Part shown: piece by piece, positions 32,845 through 40,116 of the stretch
How the letters are laid out: the number at the start of each line of letters is the position of its first letter
Numbering within the stretch: the stretch's first letter is position 1
From: Methylobacterium sp. Leaf99
GTDB lineage: Bacteria; Pseudomonadota; Alphaproteobacteria; Rhizobiales; Beijerinckiaceae
DNA length: 64,000 bases
Reading direction: 5' to 3'
Assembly (NCBI RefSeq): GCF_001422375.1
Contig: NZ_LMMU01000011.1
Span: 63,608-127,607 of the forward strand
Notes under the pieces: generated by a model
The model's database searches: none
What the model was told of the DNA's origin: nothing
Seen by the model: only the letters and a program-made list of their open reading frames with translations
Position numbers and translations under genes: made by a program

Positions 32845-33717
32845 TCAGCCTACGGTTTCGCGCGCCTCCCGCCCCCTTGCGGGCAGGGGCGGTGCCGGGG
32901 CGGTCGCGCCATACTCGGCCCCACCTGCTCCGCGGGAGGGCGAAGCGAGCACGTCGGTCCCCTTCCCCGGCAGGCTCCAGGCCCACAGGGCGGCCGAAGG
33001 CAGCGGCAGCATGAGGAAGCCGTGCTCCAGGGTGGCGAGGGCCATCAGGGTGGTGACGATGGTGAAGCCGACGCGTTCGTGGGCGTCGAGTCCCTCCCCG
33101 AGGGCGGCCCCGGCCAGCCACGCGGTGCCGAGGCCGGCCAGGACGACGGAGACGGGGAACAGCGGGTTCATCGCCCGGTTGCGCAGGAAGCCGGCGAGGT
33201 AGGCGAGGTGTGCCGGCAGGAACTCGGCGTTGAGGTTGCGCACGCCGAGGAACATGTTGAGCCGGGCCGAGAGATTCATGGCGGCCAGGATGAGGTAGGT
33301 CCACAGGGCGAAGCGGTTGGGGCCGCCCCAGGTCAGCCACAGGATCGCCAGGCCGCCGGCGATGATGGCCGCCTCGTGCCACAGGCTGGTGGCGAGCGCC
33401 GCCCGGAAGCGGGCGAAGCCCCGGGCGCCCGGCGGACACGCCTGCGTGCGCGGCCCGGAGACGAAGCCCATGTAGTAGCTCATCTCCTGCCAGCCCCAGA
33501 CCAAGAGCGCGCCGGTGAAGGCGGTGTAGGCCCCCGCCTCGCTGGTGTCCGCGGCGCTGGCGCCGATGGCCCACAGGGCCCCGGCCAGCACCAGGGTGCC
33601 GCCCGCCATGCTCCAGGGATGGGTGGCACGCGGGCGGTGATCGAGCAGGATGATGAGCCCGGTGGAGAACCACCAGATCACCACCGCGTAGAGGGCGGGG
33701 ACGGCGTGGGCGGCCAT
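32845..33717 (-). CDS. puhE: PuhE, photosynthetic complex assembly membrane protein
   Basis: A 290-residue polytopic membrane protein with about seven or eight hydrophobic helices. It belongs to the putative photosynthetic complex assembly protein 2 family, conserved next to acsF and hemA, and affects reaction-centre and bacteriochlorophyll levels in Rhodobacter. Marker segments are VIWWFSTGLIILLDHRP, LLVWGWQEMSYYMGFVSGPR and SARLNMFLGVRNLNAEFLP. The last 39 or so residues (after WSLPGKGTD) are encoded by a GC-rich inverted-repeat patch and look like a recent low-complexity addition. Confidence 0.92.
   Translation of the reverse strand: MAAHAVPALYAVVIWWFSTGLIILLDHRPRATHPWSMAGGTLVLAGALWAIGASAADTSEAGAYTAFTGALLVWGWQEMSYYMGFVSGPRTQACPPGARGFARFRAALATSLWHEAAIIAGGLAILWLTWGGPNRFALWTYLILAAMNLSARLNMFLGVRNLNAEFLPAHLAYLAGFLRNRAMNPLFPVSVVLAGLGTAWLAGAALGEGLDAHERVGFTIVTTLMALATLEHGFLMLPLPSAALWAWSLPGKGTDVLASPSRGAGGAEYGATAPAPPLPARGREARETVG
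32866..32950. repeat. REP-like GC-rich patch in the puhE 3' end
   Basis: C-rich and G-rich arms (for example CCGCCCCCTTGCGGGCAGGGGCGG) alternate over about 85 bases, like the palindromic spacers seen elsewhere in the window. The patch forms the last codons of puhE, just before hemA. Confidence 0.45.
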
Positions 33718-33721
33718 CGCC

Positions 33722-34804
33722 CTACCAGACCGGCTCGAGGCGGATTTCGGCGGGCATCGGGTTGTCGAGGGTCGGCAGCGCGTAGAGCCTGGCGAAGTTC
33801 ACCGCCGAGGCCGCGATCCAGGCGCCGTGCTTGAGCCTGCCCATCAGCCCGCCCTGCGCCTTGGCGTCGGCGATGCCGTTGGAGCAGGCGAGCAGCCGGT
33901 CGAGGGCCCGCTTGAATTTCGGGTTCTCGAGGTCGAGGGTCAGCGGGAAGGTCTGCTTCGAAATCTCCGAGGTGATGCGGAAGACCTTGAAGTCGTAGTC
34001 GGTCGGATCGACGCCGAGGGCCTTGTGGAAGGCCGGTCGGCAATGGTCGCGGACATACATGGTCGCGAACACGGCGAGCAGGAAGAACTTGATCCAGTAG
34101 CGGTTCAGGCCCGAGGTGAGCTTCGGGTTGGCGCGCATGAGCAGGGCGAAGGCCTCGCCGTGGCGGAACTCGTCGTTGCACCACTTCTCGAACCATTTGA
34201 AGATCGGGTGGAAGCGCCGCTCCGGATGGCGCTCAAGCTCGCGAAAGATGGTGATGTAGCGGGCGTAGCCGATCTTCTCCGAGAGGTAGGTGGCGTAGAA
34301 GATGAACTTCGGCCGGAAGAAGGTGTACTTCTTCGACTTCGTCAGGAAGCCTAAGTCCACGCCGATGCCGAAATCCTTCAGCACGTCGTTGATGAACCCG
34401 GCATGGCGGGCCTCGTCGCGGCTCATGAAGCCGAACAGCTCGCGGATGTCGGGGTTTTTGGCGCGCTTTCGCATCTCGGCGTAGAGCACGCAGCCCGAGA
34501 ATTCGGCGGTGATGGACGAGACCAGAAAGTCCATGAACTCCTTGCGCAGCTCCGGGTCGAGGCCGGACATGTCGGCGTCGAAATCGGAATTGCGGGTGAA
34601 GTGGCGCTTGTTCGGGTCGTCGCGCAGCTCGGCGATGAGCTTGTCCCAGTCCTGGCGCACGGGCTCGACGTCGGTGCGGTCGAGCTCCGCGAAATCGGTG
34701 GTGTAGAAGCGCGGCGACAGGAAGGTGGTCTCGTGCGCGGCCTTGGTGCCCTCGTTCATCGGGAGTTTGGGCTTCACGGTCTGATGCTGGATCGAGACGG
34801 TCAC
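33722..34804 (-). CDS. acsF: Mg-protoporphyrin IX monomethyl ester O2-dependent cyclase
   Basis: A 360-residue di-iron enzyme that forms ring E of chlorophylls using molecular oxygen. Iron ligands lie in the EFSGCVLYAE, SRDEARHAGF and NDEFRHGEAF motifs (Glu and ExxH pairs). With no bchE seen here, the window has only this aerobic route, which fits an aerobic phototroph. It starts with GTG (34802-34804) overlapping the bciE stop, and GAGGAGG is placed just upstream. Its puhE neighbour begins four bases downstream. Confidence 0.97.
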   Translation of the reverse strand: MTVSIQHQTVKPKLPMNEGTKAAHETTFLSPRFYTTDFAELDRTDVEPVRQDWDKLIAELRDDPNKRHFTRNSDFDADMSGLDPELRKEFMDFLVSSITAEFSGCVLYAEMRKRAKNPDIRELFGFMSRDEARHAGFINDVLKDFGIGVDLGFLTKSKKYTFFRPKFIFYATYLSEKIGYARYITIFRELERHPERRFHPIFKWFEKWCNDEFRHGEAFALLMRANPKLTSGLNRYWIKFFLLAVFATMYVRDHCRPAFHKALGVDPTDYDFKVFRITSEISKQTFPLTLDLENPKFKRALDRLLACSNGIADAKAQGGLMGRLKHGAWIAASAVNFARLYALPTLDNPMPAEIRLEPVW

Positions 34805-35103
34805 AGGCGCCTCCTCTCGGAAAAGCTGACTTCGTAGAGTTCAGTGAGTTCGAGGTGGCCGGCGAGCTTGGTCCAGAGCCGCTCCAGGCGCCCGGCCCGG
34901 ATCACCGTGGCGGTGCGGCGCACCATGAGCCGCTCGCCGTATGGGACGCTCACGGGGGAATCGTGGACCAGGACCTCGTCGCCGGGCTCGATGTCGAAAT
35001 CGGCGTCGAGGGTGACGTGGGCGTGGAGGCTCTCGGGCGTCTGCTCGATCTCCACGGTGCAGGGCACCTCGACGGTGGTGCGGCCGTTCAGCCAGGCGAT
35101 CAT
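34801..35103 (-). CDS. bciE: BciE-type small partner of the AcsF cyclase
   Basis: A 100-residue soluble protein between puhC and acsF, overlapping both (ATGA/GTGA). In Rhodobacter sphaeroides the gene at this exact position, rsp_6110, encodes BciE, an 87-residue protein required for alphaproteobacterial AcsF activity. Visible segments are VEVPCTVEIEQTPESLHAHVTL and GDEVLVHDSPVSVPYGE, then a basic segment (LMVRRTATVIRAGRLERLW) and a helical C-terminus. The call rests mainly on synteny, size and coupling; I cannot align the sequences here. It may bind AcsF or supply electrons or a substrate-handling surface. Confidence 0.8.
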   Translation of the reverse strand: MIAWLNGRTTVEVPCTVEIEQTPESLHAHVTLDADFDIEPGDEVLVHDSPVSVPYGERLMVRRTATVIRAGRLERLWTKLAGHLELTELYEVSFSERRRL

Positions 35104-35564
35104 CGGGCGGCTCCGGGCTCAGGCAGGAGTCGCGCGAATGCGACGAAGTTCGAGGGGCCGAAGGCACCGAGATTGACCGCGCGGCCGGTGAGCTCGTCGT
35201 CGAGCTGCAGGCTGCCATCGTCGAAATGGGTGAGGCGGAACGGCGCCTCCCGGCCGAGGCCGGCCCGTAGGCGGGCTTGGCCGAAGCCCCGCAGGGTGGC
35301 GCGCATGAAGTTGTCCTGGCCCGGCTCGACGGTGGCGACGAGGGTGCCCCGCGCCGCGTCGCGCAGGAGGATCGCGCCGTCCGGCCGGTCCTCGGCGGTG
35401 AGGCGCAGGGTGCGGACGGGTTGGGCCGGGGGCATCCGCGTGAGGCCGACGCCCTCGTGCCGGGCGAGGCCGACGGTGCCGAGGGCGAAGGCGATGAGGA
35501 GGCCGGCGCCGACGGGAAACCAGGTCTCCTTGCCGAAGGGGGCGTTCAGCGTGCGTCCGCTCAT
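35100..35564 (-). CDS. puhC: PuhC, photosynthetic complex assembly protein
   Basis: A 154-residue protein with one N-terminal transmembrane helix (WFPVGAGLLIAFALGTVGLA, about residues 15-34) and a periplasmic beta-rich domain. The RTLRLTAEDRPDGAILLRDAARG and FMRATLRGFGQARLRAG segments are typical of PuhC, which aids assembly of the reaction centre-LH1 complex in Rhodobacter. It sits between puhB and bciE and overlaps bciE by four bases. Confidence 0.93.
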   Translation of the reverse strand: MSGRTLNAPFGKETWFPVGAGLLIAFALGTVGLARHEGVGLTRMPPAQPVRTLRLTAEDRPDGAILLRDAARGTLVATVEPGQDNFMRATLRGFGQARLRAGLGREAPFRLTHFDDGSLQLDDELTGRAVNLGAFGPSNFVAFARLLPEPGAAR

Positions 35565-35575
35565 GGGACTCTCCT

Positions 35576-36253
35576 TCAGCTGGCGGTGGCGAGGCGCGGA
35601 CCGCGCGCGCGGGGCCGGATCACCGGGTTTGCGGCCTCTTCGTCGACCTCGCGGGCGGCCGAGAGGGCGCGGGCGAGGATCGCCGCGACGGAGGCCGCGT
35701 CGGGCACCGAGCGCATCATCGGTTCGGGGCGCGTCACGTGCCAGGGCCGGGCATGGGGCCAGAGGTGGAGATAGGCGACGCGGTTCCCGGGCTTCACCGC
35801 GAGGGCGAGGTCGCCGCTGCCGTCGGAGAAATGCCGGCAGCCGGCCCCGTCAACGAGGCCGAAGGGCAGGTTCAGGGTCATCGGCAGGGCGATGCCGACC
35901 CGCATCACCACCCGGCGGTTGGTGATGGTGTAGGTGGTCGAGCGCGCCGAGAGCCAGCCGAGGAGGCAGAGCAGGCCGACGGCGCCGGCGCCGATGGCGA
36001 GGGTCGGGCCGGCGGCGAGGGCGGCCTCGACGGGGCGGCCTTCGGCGGCGAGGGGCACGGCCGCCCAGAGGGCCAGTCCGGCGAACCACAGGCCGACGAG
36101 GCGGACGTGGAGAGCGCGGAGCGCGATGGCGAAGCCGCCTGGGCGGCCCTGCCAGAGGATGTGCTCGCCGGCGGGCAGGGGGGCCGGCAGGCCGGGCGGT
36201 GCGTCGAATCGGTTGGCGGGGACGCCGTGGGGCGGTTTGCGGGCTCGGGTCAC
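35576..36253 (-). CDS. puhB: PuhB, reaction-centre assembly factor
   Basis: A 225-residue membrane protein of the PuhB type with a PH-like (bPH2) core. After a GEHILWQGRPG entry motif come two to three hydrophobic helices, then the TTYTITNRRVVMRVG segment typical of bPH2 domains, and ALPMTLNLPFGLVDGA. PuhB dimers help reaction-centre assembly. The start GTG at 36253 overlaps the puhA stop (GTGA) and has GGAGG upstream. It is followed by puhC after 11 bases. Confidence 0.92.
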   Translation of the reverse strand: MTRARKPPHGVPANRFDAPPGLPAPLPAGEHILWQGRPGGFAIALRALHVRLVGLWFAGLALWAAVPLAAEGRPVEAALAAGPTLAIGAGAVGLLCLLGWLSARSTTYTITNRRVVMRVGIALPMTLNLPFGLVDGAGCRHFSDGSGDLALAVKPGNRVAYLHLWPHARPWHVTRPEPMMRSVPDAASVAAILARALSAAREVDEEAANPVIRPRARGPRLATAS

Positions 36254-37026
36254 AGGAACGCCTCCTGACGGGCGGGGGTGGCGTAGAGGGTGCCGGCCCC
36301 GAAGAAGGCCATGATCCGCTCCTCCTCGTAGAGGGTCACGGAATCCGGGTCCTTGTGGGCGGGGATGTCGGCGAACTGGTGGGCCAGCAGGGCCTCGGTC
36401 TTCACGGTCCGCGAGAAGCGGCCCGTGCGGCAGAAGGTGTTGGGCATCAGCACCCGCCGGCCGCCGGCGCCGAGCTCGACCTCGTAGTAGCGCACCATGG
36501 ACTCGCCGCGGTCGACCCACAGGTCGGAGACGGTGCCGGCCGGCTGGCGGTCGGCGCCGAACACGGTCATGCCGATGGGGTTGGGGCCGTCCTCGTGGAC
36601 GACGAAGTGCTCGGCCACCCGCAGGGGGACGATGCGCTTGTCGCCGTCCCAGGTGCGGTCGTGGGAATCGTCGCGGTCGGCGAACGAACCGGGGCCGATC
36701 TGGTCGTGCAGCCCGTCGGTGTCGGGCTCCAGGGGGGCGCCCGGCCAGACCTCGTGCTTGTGGCCGCGGTAGTTCCAGGTGTTGGGACCCTCGTGCGGCG
36801 GCGCGCTCTTCACCTCGCCGTTGGAGAGGTGGAAGAACTTCGGCGTCGGGATCAGGATCGGATCGGGCATGGCGCGCCGGCCGGTCAGGCCCTCGGCCTC
36901 CAGGGGGTAGCCCTCGCGGCGGTCCTCGCGGCGCAGGTAGAAGATCAGGCCGGCGAAGAAGATCCAGAAAGCGTAGAGCACCACCTGCGCGACATCGACG
37001 TAACCCGTGATTTCACCTCTCGACAT
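36250..37026 (-). CDS. puhA: Photosynthetic reaction centre H subunit
   Basis: A 258-residue protein with one N-terminal membrane helix (VDVAQVVLYAFWIFFAGLIFYLRR region) and a large cytoplasmic PRC-barrel domain that caps PufLM and controls proton delivery to the secondary quinone. GYPLE near residue 40, FHLSNGEVKSAPPHEGPNTWNYRG and GTVSDLWVDRGE are characteristic. GGAG lies upstream of the ATG at 37024-37026. It follows lhaA after 17 bases and overlaps puhB. Confidence 0.97.
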   Translation of the reverse strand: MSRGEITGYVDVAQVVLYAFWIFFAGLIFYLRREDRREGYPLEAEGLTGRRAMPDPILIPTPKFFHLSNGEVKSAPPHEGPNTWNYRGHKHEVWPGAPLEPDTDGLHDQIGPGSFADRDDSHDRTWDGDKRIVPLRVAEHFVVHEDGPNPIGMTVFGADRQPAGTVSDLWVDRGESMVRYYEVELGAGGRRVLMPNTFCRTGRFSRTVKTEALLAHQFADIPAHKDPDSVTLYEEERIMAFFGAGTLYATPARQEAFL

Positions 37027-37043
37027 GGCGTGTCTCCCGGTTC

Positions 37044-38474
37044 TCAGACGGATGGGTTGGGCAGGGTGTGGATCGGCGCGGCGCGGCGCCGGCCGGCGGG
37101 GTCGCGCACCAGGGGGCCGATGGCGACGAGGGTCGCGAACAGCAGGGCGATCTCGAGGTGGTAGACCATGAGATAGCCGGTGGAGGGCTGGTTCATCCCC
37201 TCCCCCAGGGCGCCGGAGGTGGCGAGGTACGAGCCGAGGTCGCGCAGGATGCCGCTCGCCGCGATGGCGACGCCGGCGGCACTCGCCTGCACCGCGCCCC
37301 AGGCGCCGAGGGCCAGGCCCGTCTCCTCCGGGCCGGCCTTGGCCATGGAGGCCGTGAGGGTGCCGTGGGCGAACAGGCCGCCGCCGAGGCCGATGAGGGT
37401 GACGCCGAGGGCGAAGAGCGGGATGGAATCGAGGGGCGCGGCGAAGATCACCGCCGAGAAGGCGAGGATGCCGGTGCCGGTGCCGGCCGCCGCCACCCGG
37501 AAGGCGTCGCCGCCCCGGCCGAGCCAGCGCGCGGCCAGGAGCAGGCCGAGTCCGCCGCCGGCCGCCAGCATGGCGGTGAGCGCCGTGGTGGCCGCCACGG
37601 GCAGGTGCAGGATCTGCCCGCCATAGGGTTCGAGCAGGATGTCCTGCATGGAGAAGGCGGCGGTGCCGAGCCCGGTGGCGACGAGGCGCCGGCGGGCGAG
37701 GCCGCTGTTGGCGTAGGCGGCCCAGGATTGCGAGAAGGTCTGGCGTGGGGCGTGCCGGTCGGTGCGCGACGGATCGCGCGCCTCCTGCTTCCACAGGGCG
37801 ATGCCGTTGAGCACGACGGTGACCACGGCCGCGCCCTGGATCACCTTGATGAGGCGCAGCGCCGAGAAGTCGGCGAGCAGCAGGCCGAACACCACGGCGC
37901 TGACCAGCATGCCGGCGAGCAGCATCACGCAGAGCAGCGCCACCACCTTCGGCCGGACATGGGCGGGCGCGAGGTCGGTCGCCAGCGCCAGGCCCACGGT
38001 CTGGGTGGTGTGGAGGCCGGCGCCGACGAGGACGAAGGCCAGGGCCGCCGCGACATGGCCCGGCCAGGTCGGCCCGGTGGTGTCGCCCGAGAGGATCAGG
38101 AGGGCGAACGGCATGATCGCGAGCCCGCCGAACTGCAGCAGGGTGCCGAACCAGATGTAGGGCACCCGGCGCCAGCCCAGCACCGAGCGGTGGGTGTCGG
38201 AGCGGAAGCCCACGAGCGCCCGGAACGGCGCGAAGATCAGGGGCAGGGACAGCATCACGGCGACGATCCAGGCCGGCACTTCGAGCTCGACGATCATCAC
38301 CCGGTTGAGGGTGCCGATGAGGAGCACGGCGGCCATGCCGACGGTGACCTGGAACAGGGCGAGGCGCAGCAGGCGCCCCAGGGGCAGCTCGGCGGTGGCG
38401 GCATCCGCGAAGGGCAGGATGCCGGGTCCGAGCCGCATGAGGCCCCGGGCCACGGTGTCGCCGAGGCGGATCAT
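37044..38474 (-). CDS. lhaA: LhaA, PucC-family LH1 assembly transporter
   Basis: A 476-residue twelve-helix protein of the bacteriochlorophyll-delivery (BCD) branch of the major facilitator superfamily. LhaA is needed for LH1 assembly in Rhodobacter. It shows RLALFQVTVGMAAVLLIGTLNRVM in helix 1, the RALVGFRSDTHRSVLGWRRVPYIWFGT loop, SMQDILLEPYGGQILHLP and GTLTASMAKAGPEETGLALGAWGAVQA. It lies between bchM and puhA with an ATGA overlap to bchM. A second family member is encoded at 50037-51374. Confidence 0.94.
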   Translation of the reverse strand: MIRLGDTVARGLMRLGPGILPFADAATAELPLGRLLRLALFQVTVGMAAVLLIGTLNRVMIVELEVPAWIVAVMLSLPLIFAPFRALVGFRSDTHRSVLGWRRVPYIWFGTLLQFGGLAIMPFALLILSGDTTGPTWPGHVAAALAFVLVGAGLHTTQTVGLALATDLAPAHVRPKVVALLCVMLLAGMLVSAVVFGLLLADFSALRLIKVIQGAAVVTVVLNGIALWKQEARDPSRTDRHAPRQTFSQSWAAYANSGLARRRLVATGLGTAAFSMQDILLEPYGGQILHLPVAATTALTAMLAAGGGLGLLLAARWLGRGGDAFRVAAAGTGTGILAFSAVIFAAPLDSIPLFALGVTLIGLGGGLFAHGTLTASMAKAGPEETGLALGAWGAVQASAAGVAIAASGILRDLGSYLATSGALGEGMNQPSTGYLMVYHLEIALLFATLVAIGPLVRDPAGRRRAAPIHTLPNPSV

Positions 38475-39193
38475 GGCGCCCCCCTCCCCGGCGCCGTGCG
38501 GACGAGTTCGAAGGCCTGGGACAGGTAGAAGCCGCTGTTGACCCGGTGCGTTCGGGCGAGGGCGAATCCGGAGAGCACCGGTTCGGCGGCCACCCGGCGG
38601 CGCAGGGTCGCGTCCGCCACCGGCACGATGGCCGGGGCCCGGTCGGCCCGGGGGAAGGCGCGGCCGGCCCAGTGCATGAGGGTCAGGAGCGGCGTGCGCG
38701 GCGCCACGGTGAACACCAGGGAGCCGTCGGTGCGCAGGGAGAGTTCGGCGAGCGCCCGGACGATGTCGGGGGTGGCGTAGTGGATCAGGGAATCCATCGC
38801 CACCACGTGGTCGAAGCGGCCGAGCCAGGGATCGAGCATGTCGCCGACGCGAAAGTCGATGCGGGCGGCTTCGGGACGCTCGGCGAGGCGCTCGCGGGCG
38901 AGGCCGACGAGGGTCGGCGAGACGTCGATGGCCACCACCTCGGCGCCGCGGCGGGCCGCCTCGATGCTGAGCGCCCCGGTGCCGCAGCCGGCGTCGAGGA
39001 CGCGCTTGCCGGTGAGATCGCCGGGCAGCCACGACAGGAGGTTGTCCCGCATGGCGTCGCGCCCGGCCCGCACGGTGGCGCGGATTTTCGACACCGGCGC
39101 GTCGGAGGTCAAGCGCGCCCAGGCGTCGACCGCCGTGCGGTCGAAGTAGTGGGTCAGTTGTCCGCGGCGCTCGGCGTAGGTGGTGCTCGTCAT
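38471..39193 (-). CDS. bchM: Mg-protoporphyrin IX O-methyltransferase
   Basis: A 240-residue SAM-dependent enzyme that methylates the C13 propionate of Mg-protoporphyrin IX, giving the substrate of AcsF. The SAM motif VLDAGCGTG is at residues 65-73, the YFDRTAVDAWARLTSDAPVSKIRATVRAGR N-terminal helical region is split here only for description, and AMDSLIHY is characteristic. The start chosen is ATG 39191-39193; a GTG nine bases upstream is possible. It follows bchL after 11 bases and overlaps lhaA (ATGA). Confidence 0.96.
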   Translation of the reverse strand: MTSTTYAERRGQLTHYFDRTAVDAWARLTSDAPVSKIRATVRAGRDAMRDNLLSWLPGDLTGKRVLDAGCGTGALSIEAARRGAEVVAIDVSPTLVGLARERLAERPEAARIDFRVGDMLDPWLGRFDHVVAMDSLIHYATPDIVRALAELSLRTDGSLVFTVAPRTPLLTLMHWAGRAFPRADRAPAIVPVADATLRRRVAAEPVLSGFALARTHRVNSGFYLSQAFELVRTAPGRGAP

Positions 39194-39204
39194 GGCGCTC
39201 ACCC

Positions 39205-40116
39205 TCAATCGAATCCCAAAAATTCGAACAGGTCGCGGTCCTTCATCGGGAGCGCAGCCAGCGGCTTGCCGCCGGCCCAGAGATGGGCGGCGAGGCGCAT
39301 GTACTCGTCGGTGACGGCGACGAGTTCGGGCGTCGGTTCCATCTCGAACAGGGTCGACTTCTTGAGGCGGGAGCGGCGCACCACGTCGAGGTCGGGGAAG
39401 TGCGCGATGCGCTCCAGGCCGACGGCGGCGTTGAAGCGGTCGATCTCGTCGGTCTTGGCCGAGCGGTTGGCGATGACGCCGCCCAGCCGCACGTTGTAGT
39501 TCTTGGACTTCGCGTGGATTGCCGCGACGATGCGGTTCATGGCGAAGATCGAGTCGAAGTCGTTGGCCGTGACGATGAGCGCCTGGTCGGCGTGCTGGAG
39601 CGGCGAGGCGAAGCCGCCGCAGACCACGTCGCCGAGCACGTCGAAGATGACGACGTCGGTGTCCTCGAGGAGGTGATGCTCTTTCAGGAGCTTGACGGTT
39701 TGGCCGACGACGTAGCCGCCGCAGCCCGTCCCGGCGGGCGGGCCGCCGGCCTCGACGCACATGACGCCGTTGTAGCCCTCCGCCACGAAGTCCTCGATGC
39801 GCAGTTCCTCGGAGTGGAATTGCACCGCCTCCAGGGCATCGATCACCGTGGGGGCGAGGCGCTTCGTCAGGGTGAAGGTCGAATCGTGCTTCGGGTCGCA
39901 GCCGATCTGCAGGACGCGTTTTCCCAGCTTCGAGAATGCCACCGACAGGTTCGACGAGGTGGTGGACTTGCCGATGCCGCCCTTGCCGTAGACGGCGAAC
40001 ACCTTGGCGGTGCCGATCTTGAGGGTCGGGTCGAGTTCGACCTGGACGCTCCCTTCGGGCTGCCGCGGCGCTTGGGGCTGCCGCGACGCGACCGGGTTCC
40101 GGATGGCGATGTTCAT
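39205..40116 (-). CDS. bchL: Light-independent protochlorophyllide reductase iron protein
   Basis: A 303-residue NifH-like ATPase that passes electrons to BchNB for dark reduction of ring D of protochlorophyllide. P-loop GKGGIGKS at residues 44-51, QIGCDPKHDSTFTL, and cluster cysteines in GTGCGGYVVG and VLGDVVCGGFASP. A roughly 25-residue Pro/Gln-rich N-terminal extension precedes the core. The enzyme's oxygen-labile cluster is notable in an aerobe, but this is general for the group. The start overlaps the bchH stop by four bases. Confidence 0.97.
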   Translation of the reverse strand: MNIAIRNPVASRQPQAPRQPEGSVQVELDPTLKIGTAKVFAVYGKGGIGKSTTSSNLSVAFSKLGKRVLQIGCDPKHDSTFTLTKRLAPTVIDALEAVQFHSEELRIEDFVAEGYNGVMCVEAGGPPAGTGCGGYVVGQTVKLLKEHHLLEDTDVVIFDVLGDVVCGGFASPLQHADQALIVTANDFDSIFAMNRIVAAIHAKSKNYNVRLGGVIANRSAKTDEIDRFNAAVGLERIAHFPDLDVVRRSRLKKSTLFEMEPTPELVAVTDEYMRLAAHLWAGGKPLAALPMKDRDLFEFLGFD

